DNA from: Sclerotiophoma versabilis
Lineage: Eukaryota; Ascomycota; Dothideomycetes; Pleosporales; Didymellaceae
Direction: 5' to 3'
Length of the DNA stretch: 64,000 nucleotides
NCBI GenBank assembly: GCA_012274445.1
Contig: JAAROD010000093.1
Coordinates: forward strand, 682,001-746,000
Part shown: in pieces, positions 9,221 to 19,182 of the stretch
Layout of the letters: each line of letters opens with the position of its first letter
Numbering within the stretch: the first letter of the stretch is position 1
Notes under the pieces: generated by a model
Seen by the model: the letters and a program-made list of their open reading frames with translations, nothing else
What the model was told of the DNA's origin: nothing
The model's database searches: none
Program-made: the position numbers and the translations under genes

Positions 9221-10446
9221 ATGGACCCGTCAAGCCCGCAAAAGATCAAGGACGAGGAGGTTGACCTACAGTCTATGTTTTCTGGCACCACACAGTACAT
9301 TCCTGACTACTTTGAGCCTGAGGAGTGGAATAACCTCATTGACGTAAATATCACAGACCTTTATCACAGTATATACTAACTAAAGCAGGGCTTTGCCTCT
9401 AGAAATGATGAGGTCAGCTTTGTTATCTCGAATCGCGGTCAGCACGGCTCAGCAAAAGGTCGCCCTACAAACATGAAGGTGCCATATAAGGGCCAACTTA
9501 GTAATAGCAGCCGTGCTATACTACAGAGGACTCGAAATGCTATGCGCAATAAAGAAGAACAAGCAATTGAGAGTGCTGGAAATGCTGATCGTGCTGCCAA
9601 ATATCAGCTGAAAAAAAAACTCAAGGCCTTACCAAATTACATGGCTGCAACAGACGTCGCAAAGGAGGCCATGCTTCAAGCGGCAGAGGAGGACCTTGCT
9701 GAGAAACGCTTTTCTACTAACAAGAGCGGTTAGTTATCACATTCAATTATCACAGATCTATACTAACCTGCTATAGCTGAGTGGTTAGAGACTAAGCTGG
9801 CAGCTGTCCATAAGAAATGGGATGATATTGACCACGAGGTTGATATGAGGAGGCATCAGGCTACCCTAGGCAAGCTTGGTGACGCTCCAGAGGATACTAG
9901 CACTTCAAAAGCCAGTACTAGCCGTGCAGCTCAGCGAATCTATGGCCTTGGTGGTGTATATGAGAAGATTCTCCGCCGCGAGTATATGGATGGCCTCCAA
10001 AAGCTTAATACAAATAGCTTTGAGAGCAAAGCAGAGAAAGAGGAGTGGGAGAAGTTCCGCGATAAGCTGTCGCCTGATGAGCTAGCTCTAGTTACTAATG
10101 TAAACTGGCAGTAAGTTATCACAGCCTTTTATCACATACATCTTCTAACTGTACTAGGCAAGTGGAGCCTCCGTCTATCTTGGATGCCTTTGATAAAGAA
10201 GGACTTGAGCTTCGCAGTGACAGGCCTTTTATTGAAGGCTTTAATAGTGATGAGTGTGAGGAGGAAATTGAGGATGATGGTCTCAAGCTAGAGGCTTATT
10301 ACCAGTCAAAGCCAGATGAGTATGAGACGGATGAGCAGTTTGCAGAGGAATTAGCCACTACCTTAGATGATGATGAGGAGGGAGAGACAGATTTCGAAGG
10401 TTTCTCAGATCATGACGTTATGGATCTTACTAGCGATGATGACTAG
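9221..10446 (+). CDS. Unrecognised protein with highly acidic C-terminus, partner of the H3-like gene
   Basis: Four exons (9221-9343, 9389-9728, 9777-10110, 10158-10446) join in phase to 361 residues. Introns are 45-48 nt and three of three carry a TTATCAC dyad. I do not recognise the family. The N-terminus is mixed (MDPSSPQKIKDEEVDLQSMF). The middle is basic and helical, with long charged helices around residues 75-240. The last ~90 residues are strongly acidic (DDDEEGE, DLTSDDD at the end). A basic helical body plus an acidic tail is typical of histone chaperones and nucleosome-binding proteins, and the divergent neighbour is an H3 relative, so a role in handling the H3-like protein is plausible but is inference. 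A DNA-binding accessory protein of the transposon is the alternative. Confidence 0.75.
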
Positions 10447-10843
10447 TAGCTTAGTGCTTATCTAGAGCCAATTACCTTATAGTTGCAATTAAAAGCAACT
10501 TTGTATGAAACCTAATCCTTTACTAGTGTGATAAAAACAATTTAGCTAACCTGAAATATCTACTTTACCCCTCTTTCCCCTCTTTACCTACATGAGATGT
10601 ATACGTAGGTACACAGGCTCTTGAACATCTTTCTACTTACTTCTTATTATCACACTCATTTATCACATACATAAGCACATCATGGACCCCCCTACCTTCT
10701 TATTATACCTTCTATTACCTTTACTCTGTAGGGGCAGCTACAGCCGTCCTAGGTGGCTGCCCTTTCGTCAACACATATCACTTTGCTTTGTGGTCTAGCG
10801 CCCTAGATATAACAGCCTTTTATTACAGTCCTTTATCACACCA
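10447..10843. promoter_or_regulatory. Presumed promoter of the hAT transposase gene
   Basis: The region has two dyads, TTATCAC at 10647/10660 and TTATTAC/TTATCAC at 10820/10833, the last ending 4 bp before the transposase ATG at 10844. No ORF is evident. Confidence 0.55.
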
Positions 10844-13464
10844 ATGGAAACCTACGAAGCTACTGAGGTTGCTTTTCCACCTGATCTTCCTGCCAGTCTT
10901 GAGGACCTTAAGCTAGTTGCTCTACAAACAGTTAAAGGGGGGATACAGACCTATATCCCACTACTTAAACGACCACAACTAGTCCTTCCTACTACCAATG
11001 AGAGCAAAGCTAAATTGGTAGAATAGGATATATGGTGGGGTGCTAGGCCCTGGAGTAGGGACCCTATATCAATTAATCCACGATGGAATTCACCCACCCG
11101 CACAGGCCAAGTGTGGACTCAATTTGGAGAGGCCTTACATGCCATTACTGGCCATCCGCACGTATATTGCCTTAATTGTAGCCATATACTCCAGCACCCA
11201 GCTGTTAAGTTAATGGGCACAAAACACCTTCTTAACCACCTAAAGAGTCAGGCCTGTTTAAAGACAATAGTTCCTATTCATAATCGGCCTCCTCCCTTAG
11301 AGAACGCCGAGCAGCCAAAGAATAACCTAATAGTACCCTACTCTACACCTACCTTTGAAAGAGAACTGGTTCAGCTAGTCATTGATAATAACTGGTCCTT
11401 CCGGACAGTTGAGCGGCCTTCCTTCCAACGCTTTATCCAGTTTCTAAGACCAAATACTGTGTTAACTAGCCGTTATAAATTCAGCCAGCTTTTCCAGCAC
11501 CAGTTTGATATAGCTAAGGCAGCACTCCTTAGTGACCTTGGAAACAACACCAAAGTATCTATTGCACTAGATGGCTGGACAGCTACCAATCATCTTAGCT
11601 TCCTAGCTATAAAGGGATACTATATTAATAGTAACTGGGAGCTAAGAGAAGTACTACTGGATTTTATCCCACTTCGCGGAAAGCACACAGGATCTACTAT
11701 GGGAAAAGAAATACTACAAGTACTTACATCTAATAAGGTCACCAAAAAGCTACTAGCAATTACATGCGATAATGCTAGTAATAACAGTACTTTATCACGG
11801 TACCTTGAGGAAGCACTTCAGGAACAGGCCTATACCTGGAGCTCCTGCGAAAACACGATACCCTGCCTAGCTCACGTAATAAATCTTGTAGTACAAGATA
11901 TTATCTTTTACTTAAAGCTAGCAGCTTTACCAGTACTGGAACAAGGGGAGACGTTACAGTGGCGACATATTCAAGAAACTGAAACTGACATGTCTGTTCC
12001 AAACTCCTTACGCAAAGTAAGTTAGTTTTAATTATAGTTATTTATCACGCACTGGCACTATACAGCTCCGGGCAATATGTATTGCTATTGATCTTTTGCC
12101 ACAACGATTTGAGAGGTTTCTTGCAACCCAACATAATTTACCACCTAACCAAAGGCTATCAGTAATAAGGGATGTGAAGACACGATGGAACTCTACATAT
12201 GATATGTGTGAGCGTGCAGTTAAGCTCCAACCCTATATTAACAAATGGCTACAAGAGGAAATTAGCCAAAAACCAGCTGGTTATAGGCGTACCCCATTAA
12301 CTAGTAGCGAAACATTAGAGGCAGATTACAAGGACCTTCAGAAGCTTCAACTAGGAGCAATTGAGTGGCAGCACCTACAAGCAATCACTAAAATGCTTAA
12401 GGATTTCAAGGATGCTACTATCTCACTAAGTGAGAATTCAAATCCTCAGATTCCATATATCTGGCTCATGTACAATCGACTTTTCGACTTTCTAGATGAT
12501 ATAACTGAAGAGCTAGGTGAGGACGTCAACCACGTAGACAATACCGAGTGGCCAGATATCGTTAGGGCAGCTGCATCTAAGGGCTGGGATAAGCTAAGAA
12601 AGTACTATTCTCGAACAGGGGGCGAACAGGGATTTCTGTTTAATTGCGCAACAATCTTAGATCCAACTCAAAAGCTTACTGCATACGAGGTATTTATCAC
12701 AGTTGCTTATCACAGCTAAATGCTTACCTCTTCTACAGGACCCTACTTGGGACGCTCAAGATAAGTACATGTACCGACAGCAGTTTCTGGATTACCTTGA
12801 TCGATACGATGAAGTAGAACCAAGGGACCAAAGTCAAGTTCCCCAATCTACACCAAGGCCCACCCTAGAGACCGAATGGTTCCGAAAGCCTCCTACATCT
12901 AACCTATCACCAAACAGTAGCTTTTCAACATTTAGCCAAAGCTCAGCTACATTTGAGTCTAGCTGCGAAAGAGGGCAAACCCGCAGAGAAGGCGAATCTT
13001 ACCTAAGTACGCCCTGTGTTAATAGAGAAGGCTTTAATCTACTTAAGTGGTGGTGTACTAACCAAGCTTTCTTTCCCCGGCTTGCTCAAGTTGCAAAGGA
13101 TATTCTAGCAGTACCTATTACTCAAGTAGGTGTAGAGCGAGTATTTAATACTGCCAGAGATGTTATTGGGGATAGGAGGCATAGGCTTTCAGCTCAAACA
13201 ACCCGAAAAATAATGATCCTTAAGGATTCAATATGTCAGGGTCAATCTCAAGAGGAGGAACTATTGCCTGCTGATGAGGTAGATGATCTATTGGAGCTTC
13301 CAGCTGGTAGTGATTTTGACAGTGGAAATGAGACCGAAGAGGATACTAGAGATGAGCTACTAATACCTCCTGTAATACTGCGTGCTTTAGTTGCACCTGC
13401 TCGCGAAAACTCTGCGCGAGTAAGACGAAGGCCTGCGCGTTTTAACGATTCTGTACTGTTATAA
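10844..13464 (+). pseudogene. hAT-family transposase with an in-frame stop
   Basis: Exons are 10844-12016, 12066-12689 and 12739-13464. Domains in order: a BED-type zinc finger (VWTQFGEAL, CLNCSHIL, GTKHLLNHL), the RNase H-like core starting ALDGWTATNH (first acidic residue), CDNASNNS (second), CLAHVINL and TRWNSTYDM, and a C-terminal hAT dimerisation region (FNLLKWWCTN, VGVERVFNTARDVIGDRR). TAG at 11024-11026 interrupts the frame 60 codons in; everything after stays open. CAG to TAG would explain it. The intron at 12690-12738 has a TTATCAC dyad. Starting after the stop would remove only the N-terminal tail and leave the BED finger, so residual activity cannot be excluded. It would cut and paste this element by its 17-bp ends. 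Confidence 0.85.
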
Positions 13465-13576
13465 ATAGCTGTGATAAATAGTGCAACTAGAAGCTTATAA
13501 ATCACCTATGTACAATCTTGTCTTATATATAATAACCTTCCCTGTCACTGTACAAGAAACAATACTAGGACACACC

Positions 13577-13813
13577 AATTTCAACAAGCAGTTCCTCCAT
13601 CTTCTCCAACAGATATTTGTGTACAATCCTAAGAAGCACATTACTGCCAAGGAAGTCTTACAACACCCTTGGTTTAAGGAGTCGCTTATGGACGACGGCA
13701 CAGAGGCGCACAAGATCTGGCTGGAACGCGAAAAGAAGGCCAGGCAACAGGAAGAAGAGCGCCAGTACCAGCAGGAACAGCAGGACTGGCAAGAGAGCGC
13801 ACGAGCGTACTAG
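13577..13813 (+). pseudogene. Captured 3' fragment of a protein kinase gene (LAMMER/CLK-like)
   Basis: The reading frame contains LLQQIFVYNPKKHITAKEV then LQHPWFKESLMDDGTEA, which is kinase subdomain XI and the C-terminal edge of a LAMMER (Kns1/Lkh1-type) kinase. A Glu/Gln/Arg-rich helical tail runs to a stop at 13811-13813. No other kinase subdomains are present in the window, so it is a piece of a host gene, lying between the transposase gene and the right hAT terminus. The exact kinase family is less sure than its being a kinase. Confidence 0.65.
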
Positions 13814-13884
13814 TAGGCCTTGTGCCAGCGTCTCCTCTGTGGACGTCTGTGGACAACATCAAAGGCAGATGAATGGGGCCTGGG

Positions 13885-14075
13885 TACCCCGAACCCAACC
13901 CCTACCCAACCCTACCCAACCCATACCCACGCTAGTAGGTACCCCTACCCAACCCCTACCCACGCTAGTGCTACCCCTACCCAACCCATACCCACGCTAG
14001 AGGTACCCCGACCCAACCCATACCCATGGCCCGTGCGACCCCGACCCAACCCCAACCCAACGTTGGGTACCCCGA
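13885..14075. repeat. CCCAACCCCTACC subterminal minisatellite, right side
   Basis: About ten units of ACCCCTACCCAACCC/ATACCCACGCTAG form the array, which is the inverse of the array at 7858-7912. It occupies the region just inside the right hAT terminus. The superficially telomere-like G-rich strand is not a TTAGGG repeat. Confidence 0.75.
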
Positions 14076-14092
14076 ACCCATTTGCCAGCCTA
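14076..14092 (-). repeat. hAT right terminal inverted repeat
   Basis: ACCCATTTGCCAGCCTA is the exact complement of the left terminus. It is followed by GGTTCTGT and, 10 bp on, by the pogo element at 14103. Confidence 0.75.
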
Positions 14093-14102
14093 GGTTCTGT
14101 TA

Positions 14103-15347
14103 ACGTACTATGGTACACAAGCGAGCTGGCCACCCAAGCGAGCTGGCCACTTTTGCCAAGACCACACCAAACTTTACTCTACCTACAATGTCTCAACGCA
14201 ACAACATGGAAAAGCTCTCAAATGAAAGAGATATACAGCTTGCTCTCCAGGCTATCCAACAAGACGCAACACTAAGCGTGCGACGCGCTGCAGCAATATA
14301 CCAGGTGTCTCGAAGCACTCTAGGCACGCGACTTGCTGGAACCTCTTCACGACGCGATTGCAAGCCTAATATGATAAAGCTGACTAGCACTAAGGAGGAG
14401 GTGATTGTTCAGCACATACTAAAGCTGGATAAGCAAGGTTACTCACCCCGGCTCGCTGATGTAGAGGATATGGCCAATTCTCTACTTGCTGAGCGCCACC
14501 AACCCCCTGTTGGCAAGAATTGGGCTGCCAACTTTGTTAAACGTCGGCCAGAGCTCAAAGTCAAGTTTAATCGCAAGTACGACTACAAGAGAGCCCTGTG
14601 TGAGGATCCTCAGGTTATCAGCAACTGGTTCCTGTTGGTAGAGAATACTAAAGCCAAGTACGGTATCCTGGATGAAGACACCCACAACTTTGACGAATCT
14701 GGCTTTATGATGGGTGTTATATCAACAGGAGCTGTTGTCACAGGCTCTGAGCGTCGAGGGAGACCAAAGACAGTACAGCAGGGCAACCGGGAGTGGTCTA
14801 GCATTATCCAGGGCGTCAACGCAAAGGGCTGGTCTATCCCACCCTTTATTATCTTCCAGGGCAAGCACCACCTCTCTGCCTGGTACAAGGAGCCAAGTAT
14901 ACCTAGCAACTGGGTTATCAATGTCTCTGAGAACGGCTGGACCAATAACAAGCTTGGTCTGAAGTGGCTAAAGCACTTTGATGAGCACACAAAGGCGCGC
15001 ACTGTTGGCAGCTATCGGCTACTTATTCTGGACGGCCACGAGAGCCACAACTCAGTTGAATTCCACCAGTACTGTGAGGAGAACAAGATTGTTACCCTAT
15101 GTATGCCCCCACACTCGTCGCACCTGCTGCAGCCGCTTGACGTAGGTTGTTTTTCTCCAATGAAGAAGGCCTATGGCCGCCAAGCCGAGCTGCTAATGCG
15201 CAGAGTACTATAGATTAGTGCAATGTACTGTGCAGCACAGTATAACGCTGTTGTATACTGTAGTATTGCAAAGTAGTTGTAGAGTTGGCGTGGTCTTGGC
15301 AAAAGTGGCCAGCTCGCTTGGGTGGCCAGCTCGCTTGTGGAGTACGT
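14103..15347 (+). mobile_element. Fot1/pogo-type DNA transposon, internally deleted
   Basis: TA target duplications lie at 14101-14102 and 15348-15349. Inverted ends about 60 bp long contain a doubled AAGCGAGCTGGCCAC motif and end in GCCAAGACCAC. The flanking TTAATTG matches the empty site in the related sequence near 21480. Its single ORF lacks the C-terminal part of the transposase and the sequence jumps from the ORF to the right end in about 70 bp, showing an internal deletion. Confidence 0.85.
14188..15213 (+). pseudogene. pogo/Fot1 transposase, C-terminally truncated
   Basis: I start at MSQRNNMEKL (14188) because the in-frame codons before it lie in the terminal repeat. The 341 residues include an N-terminal helix-turn-helix (AAAIYQVSRSTLGTRL near residue 40), a CENP-B/Tc5-like second DNA-binding region, then the DDE domain. 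Its acidic residues are in NFDESGFMMG, LLILDGHESH and LLQPLDVGCF, so all three catalytic Asp are present with DD35D-type spacing. Family members run on for another 150-250 residues; here a stop follows MRRVL. It might bind ends or act in trans weakly, but is most likely defective. Confidence 0.8.
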
Positions 15348-15362
15348 TAATTGTTTTTACCC

Positions 15363-15560
15363 CCCTACCTCTCCCGCTCTCTGTGTCGCAATTGGAGAAA
15401 ATCCCCGGACCTAAGAATTTTAGACAATAAATCGGAATTTGCCTCTCCCGCAACGTAACTTAATCCTAGTCTCATTTCTCCGGCATATGTCCGAACATCA
15501 TACCCTCACCTATAGCTGTAGTGGTTTCATTTAAAATACTATGAAGTTAGTCTCAACGCA
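15363..15560 (-). pseudogene. Degraded third copy of the small conserved gene
   Basis: The minus strand reads VRTYAGEMRLGL...GEANSDLLSKIL...GDFLQLRHRERER, close to 20869-21472 and more distantly to 2873-3139. The upstream part has stops. It stands divergent to the HxxHC gene at 15726, repeating the gene-pair arrangement of the tandem array. Confidence 0.6.
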
Positions 15561-15725
15561 GCATCTCTATAAGTTCCTGCATAGCGTTCCCGCCCTCTTC
15601 TTACCTGTCGGTTGATACTACAAATTACTACGAATAACATATCTACAACCCTCACAGGGGCGATTGAATTTTTCCACCAGTCACAACTCCACGGAGGCTA
15701 AAAACGCCACAACCTGCAGCCAGGC

Positions 15726-16406
15726 ATGGTGTCGGACCATGAAAGCAAGCCCTTCTTGCAGCACTTCGACGAAACATCGGGTGTGGATAACACACAGTCC
15801 TACGAGCAACATCGCTCACGCTTCCGGGGATCATTCCTCTCCTACGGATTCCTTTTCTTTGTCACGTCACTGGTGTGGCTCTTAGTCATGTTCTTCCTCA
15901 TTTCAACACCTGCCCTATCACCCACCGCACTTACGGCGTCATCTTCCAGTTCCTCGGGCTTCAATGTGACGAGCAACAGACGGAAGCTCACTTGTGGCAA
16001 CTCCACAGAGGAGGCTGTCGCAAAAGGCTGCAAGTACGACGCATCGCTTAGGGTCTGGCTGGCAGCTCCTTGCTTCGATCAAGCTTGGGTCGACGACTAT
16101 CTTACCGACGGCAGCAGCACTGCTTATGCGGACAGAAACCTGACCAAGCGCATAAGCCATGCAGAGATGTTAGAGAGAGGGTTTTATTGGTCGTCTTTTC
16201 GGGACCATCTCAACCACTGTGCGGCAGGTTGGAAGCGTCAGTCACAAGCCTTCTTTGAGGATCGCCCGGCGCTTGACGGCTCGATTATCAACACTAAGCA
16301 CGCAGCACATTGCACTCAACTATTCATGAATGCTGCATTGGAAACAAAAAAGATAGGGTCTACTGAGAACATTATAGGCTATTTGGATTGCTGGATTCGT
16401 GATTAA
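15726..16406 (+). CDS. Single-pass HxxHC membrane protein, diverged paralogue
   Basis: The product has 226 residues. A membrane helix lies at about 37-60 (YGFLFFVTSLVWLLVMFFLI), followed by a Ser-rich linker and then CGNSTEEAVAKGCKYD with W and C residues aligned to the copies at 3503 and 5329. HLNHC is at about 161 and HAAHC at about 193. It is the same family as those copies, but only the framework residues are shared, so it is an older duplicate. The Trp and Cys that precede the acidic stretch (WLAAPCFDQAW) are kept. It ends in a different, shorter C-terminus (YLDCWIRD). The divergent neighbour at 15363-15560 is broken. Confidence 0.7.
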   Translation: MVSDHESKPFLQHFDETSGVDNTQSYEQHRSRFRGSFLSYGFLFFVTSLVWLLVMFFLISTPALSPTALTASSSSSSGFNVTSNRRKLTCGNSTEEAVAKGCKYDASLRVWLAAPCFDQAWVDDYLTDGSSTAYADRNLTKRISHAEMLERGFYWSSFRDHLNHCAAGWKRQSQAFFEDRPALDGSIINTKHAAHCTQLFMNAALETKKIGSTENIIGYLDCWIRD

Positions 16407-17212
16407 GGGGGACGTTATGCCGCATCTTAGGCTAACAGGGTTCATATCATCTGAAGCAAGGAGACTGATCTTAAACTGCAATTCTTTACATACCTTAAAT
16501 CCAGAGGGGGGTTATCATACCTGATACCAGTAATGACTGTGGTAATGGCTTTTCCATCAGGTTTCACAGCTTCGATTCCATTTGGAAGGCTATGGCATGA
16601 GTCACGTGATTGCTCTATGTTAATTTTCGTGGTCCTTAGGACGCCAAGGCCGTGGGGGATCCACCGGGAAGACTTGAGAGCCTATTCTCCGGATTCTCAA
16701 GCCACTCAACGCCATCGTAACAACTTGAGAATGCTGAAAATCAGACAAACTATGTAAGAAGCTATAGTATACAACGTGTCACACTACTAAGTCGATCATC
16801 CTATGTACCGAGTCGATCTCTAAATGCAGCTATCTACCGCTACACGTAAATAACTAGACGCTATAACAAGATTTAGTAGTGCACATGTTGTAGATCTCAC
16901 CCTCTCTAACGTCCTATTTGCCCATTCTGTGCATACCAGCATGCACAGCGGGTCAGACCACGAGACAATAGTAACCTCTGTAGCTACTTCTATATTAGGT
17001 ACTCTGCACCTAGACCAGTATCACTACAGAGTCCCAGAGACAAGTTATCGCAGGCCGAACGCTGTCATGAACCTGAACTCTGTTACTGATCGTGCCGCGC
17101 AAGGGCCGAAATATAACACTACGGTACAAAATCGGGTAAAAACCACCGGACGTTTATTGGTAAAAGACACCCCAAAAAGGTCGCGATAAACACCGCATCA
17201 GGGGTGTATTTT
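16407..17212. other. Intergenic, no gene seen
   Basis: Only short ORFs without recognisable content. AACACCGCATCAGGGGTGT just before 17213 belongs to the family of AACACCGC/GCGGTGTT motifs also seen near 19250, 21830 and 31590. Confidence 0.5.
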
Positions 17213-17398
17213 TGTCACGGTTTGAGTTTCTCTTGCCTTGTGGGCAACCCGCGCCTCACCTTCGGTGAGATGCGACTCCCTATCCTGCACCAGCGCTGTT
17301 TACAGCAACTCATGTATATCTACTGTTTGTAGCTTCACACAATACAACCTCAGTTCAATCCTTCAATTCTTCCCGCACTGCTTGCACTCACCGCAACA
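17213..17398 (+). repeat. 186-bp LTR-like repeat with its own internal region
   Basis: This copy is identical in type to those at 2621-6458 but is followed by a different internal sequence (GTTTGCCATGTC...), which is the one inverted at 1-252. This suggests a larger element of the same LTR family with a protein-coding interior. Confidence 0.65.
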
Positions 17399-17629
17399 GT
17401 TTGCCATGTCACCGCCGCAGGAAAACAGAAAGCTGCGGGGTGAGATCACTGGCTATCCAGCCATGCACGCTGTCGCGCGGCATGCTGTTGTAAGGTAATT
17501 GTGTGCCCGGGTCGTTGCTGGGGAGAGGTCGGTGGGCATATAAACACCACACCTGCGACCTTTGACCCTTCCCACAACACTCCACTCCTCTACTTCTTCC
17601 TTATCACAATTTCTCCCGCATTTCATCAT

Positions 17630-18559
17630 CATGACTTCTCCATCGTCGTACGTCTCGAACAAGCCGCTGCCTGGCTTTGTGTACGCGTTGCCCGACAGCA
17701 TGGCCCCACAACCTTCACTGACGCGCTTTTGGTGTCGCGGTAGCATTACGCGCCTGACGATTGTGTCTTCGAAGGCTCCTACTGGCTCGGTCGCGTCTTT
17801 AATCGAGGTGTTTCGGCGCTCTGAAGGGTACGCCACTCGGAAGAACAACTTTGGTGTATGCAGTAGTTGTGCTGCAGCCAAGGAGGGTGGGTGCGTTGAG
17901 GTATCATTCCAGCCCTGTTCCGATATCGTTTCAGTGCTGACGCGAAGTAGATTCAGGCTCAATTTCGCCGCGCAGCCAACATGCTTGACTGGCTGATCGA
18001 TCGCGCGCTCCGAAAGCTCAACGATGAGACAGTCAGCCGCGGTGACGATGCGACCGATGCGGAGGTTGTTTCCGCAGTCTAGCACTTCTTCCAGACCGCT
18101 TTCGATTACGCAAAGGCTTGTCGAATCGGCTTTGTTGAGTACGACGCTGTCCTTGTCCGCAAGGTCAAGGACACTGGCAAGTCTGTGGTGGAATATTAGC
18201 ACGCTCGACAGGTGTCTCGAGAGCACAGCCTGCAGCGCTACAATGTAAGTTGGACGTTGTCCAATGTGACTTTTTGCTGACTTGTAAAGGCTGCCATCGG
18301 TACTGTTGGTTAGAAGGCTCCCTCCAATGTAGTTATCGACAATGTGGTTGAGGAGCACTTCAAGAAGGCTGGTCGGGCCGCCAATGCAGAGAAGCGCTGG
18401 TACTATTATGGTACAGACATACCGAGCGCGACTGAGGCTCCGTTGGCTTCTTTTGGGCGTCTTGCTTTGGCTGAGTCCCCTACAAAGGGTGGACGTCGGG
18501 GTGGTCGTGAGAGCCCTCCGTTCCGGATGGGCCTTACAGTAGAGGATCCAGATGCTTGA
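17630..18559 (+). pseudogene. RIP-damaged ORF of the LTR-linked element, unrecognised (possibly gag-like)
   Basis: A start ATG at 17630 (MTSPSSYVSNKPLPGFVYAL) follows a TATA-like site. From about 17920 a second frame holds most of a protein (ANMLDWLIDRALRKLNDETV; KACRIGFVEYDAVLVRKVK), a 45-nt intron at 18245-18289, then VVEEHFKKAGRAANAEKRWY and a GGRRGGR motif, ending at 18559. Four TAG codons interrupt it (17948, 18080, 18197, 18311). Each would be CAG if one C-to-T change were reversed, the RIP signature. One frame change near 17900 is also needed. I do not recognise the family; position after an LTR suggests a gag-like product, but that is only inference. The long minus-strand ORF here is judged a shadow. 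Confidence 0.5.
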
Positions 18560-18761
18560 GATGGTGTGTGTGAGATAGTCATAAAGGCTTCTCAGTCAAA
18601 TAGTTCAATGCCGGGCATAGCCCACTTCACACTGCATAGCAGAACAAGTCCCTTGACTACGCAGTGGCTACATCGGATCGTCGCCGGACCTGTGTCGGCC
18701 TCTTGGCTGTTCGCCATGGGTCAACGCCGATTATGTCACTGTTGGACGTATGGATTTAGCA

Positions 18762-19182
18762 CTAATCGCCCGTAGAGAACTTCTGCGGACGTCCTCTCTT
18801 CCTCCTCGGAGGTTCGAGATCCACAGGCGCTCTGCGTTTCCGACCCGCAGGCTTTAACCGTGGCAAATCACAGGAATCTCTGTGGTAATCTTCGAGAATC
18901 TGATCGCAATGATCAAGATGCTCAAGTGGTTCCCAGGTTGAATCTTCATTCGACCAACCTAGCCACTTGACTCTGTACTCATGCCCTCGAGCGGCAGAGT
19001 CTCGGTGCTCTAGGATCCCCTCAACCTCATACCTATCGCAAGGTAGGGCGTCCATGGGAATCTGCACTGGACCTGGCCGGAACTCCTTGCTTGCAAGGGG
19101 TTTCCTCCAAGGTTCAAGTAATGATACAGTATTGAGTCATACTCGTTCCCCCTGGCATCCTTGGAGACAGATAGGTCTGTGA
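18762..19182 (-). pseudogene. Chromodomain fragment, C-terminus of a Ty3/gypsy (chromovirus) polyprotein
   Basis: The minus strand reads PLASKEFRPGPVQIPMDALP, then YEVEGILEHRDSA..., then YRVKWLGWSNEDSTWEPLEH: a classic chromodomain with its aromatic cage positions (Y, W, W). It follows a short linker of the kind found at the end of chromovirus integrases and has a basic tail (RRKRGRPQK). No integrase or RT is found upstream, only a broken frame to about 19182, so this is a remnant. In intact elements the chromodomain directs insertion to H3-marked chromatin. Confidence 0.7.

Larger units (their letters stand above)
7961..12713. repeat. TTATCAC-N6-TTATCAC dyads spread through the hAT element
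   Basis: Pairs of TTATCAC (or GTGATAA) in direct orientation repeat with a pitch of exactly 13 bp. Pairs start at 7961/7974, 8450/8463, 8778/8791, 8961/8974, 9191/9204 (second TTATTAC), 9348/9361 (first ATATCAC), 9734/9747, 10116/10129, 10647/10660, 10820/10833 (first TTATTAC) and 12694/12707. They fall in 5 of the 7 introns of the element and in its intergenic regions, never in exons. In introns the pair follows directly after the 5' splice site. The sense strand carries TTATCAC in each intron. This looks like a binding site selected across the whole element, presumably for an element-encoded protein. Confidence 0.85.
7848..14092 (+). mobile_element. Large hAT-type transposon carrying a histone H3-like gene, an acidic-protein gene and a kinase fragment
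   Basis: Perfect 17-bp inverted termini TAGGCTGGCAAATGGGT (7848-7864 and 14076-14092) resemble hAT ends (CAGxGxTGGCAAA type). Inside each end lies the same GGGTAGGGGTTGGG minisatellite in opposite orientation. Between them are an H3-like gene (-), an acidic-tail gene (+), a hAT transposase (+) and a kinase-gene 3' fragment (+). Eleven TTATCAC dyads at 13-bp pitch run through its promoters and introns, which ties the parts together as one unit. The 8-bp flanks (GCCTTACT and GGTTCTGT) are not a target duplication, so the ends may come from different copies or one flank has changed. The right flank GGTTCTGT matches the insertion-free relative at 21480 (GGTTCCGT). Confidence 0.7.

Noticed and set aside
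17453..18358. 301-codon minus-strand ORF
   Set aside because: It runs antisense across the LTR-linked sequence and the same stretch on the plus strand shows a coherent protein with an intron and four CAG-to-TAG stops, which explains the openness of the other strand.
18762..19067. Free-standing chromodomain (HP1-like) host gene
   Set aside because: The sequence before the domain matches the linker of chromovirus integrases, there is no chromoshadow domain, and the ORF start lies inside the linker.
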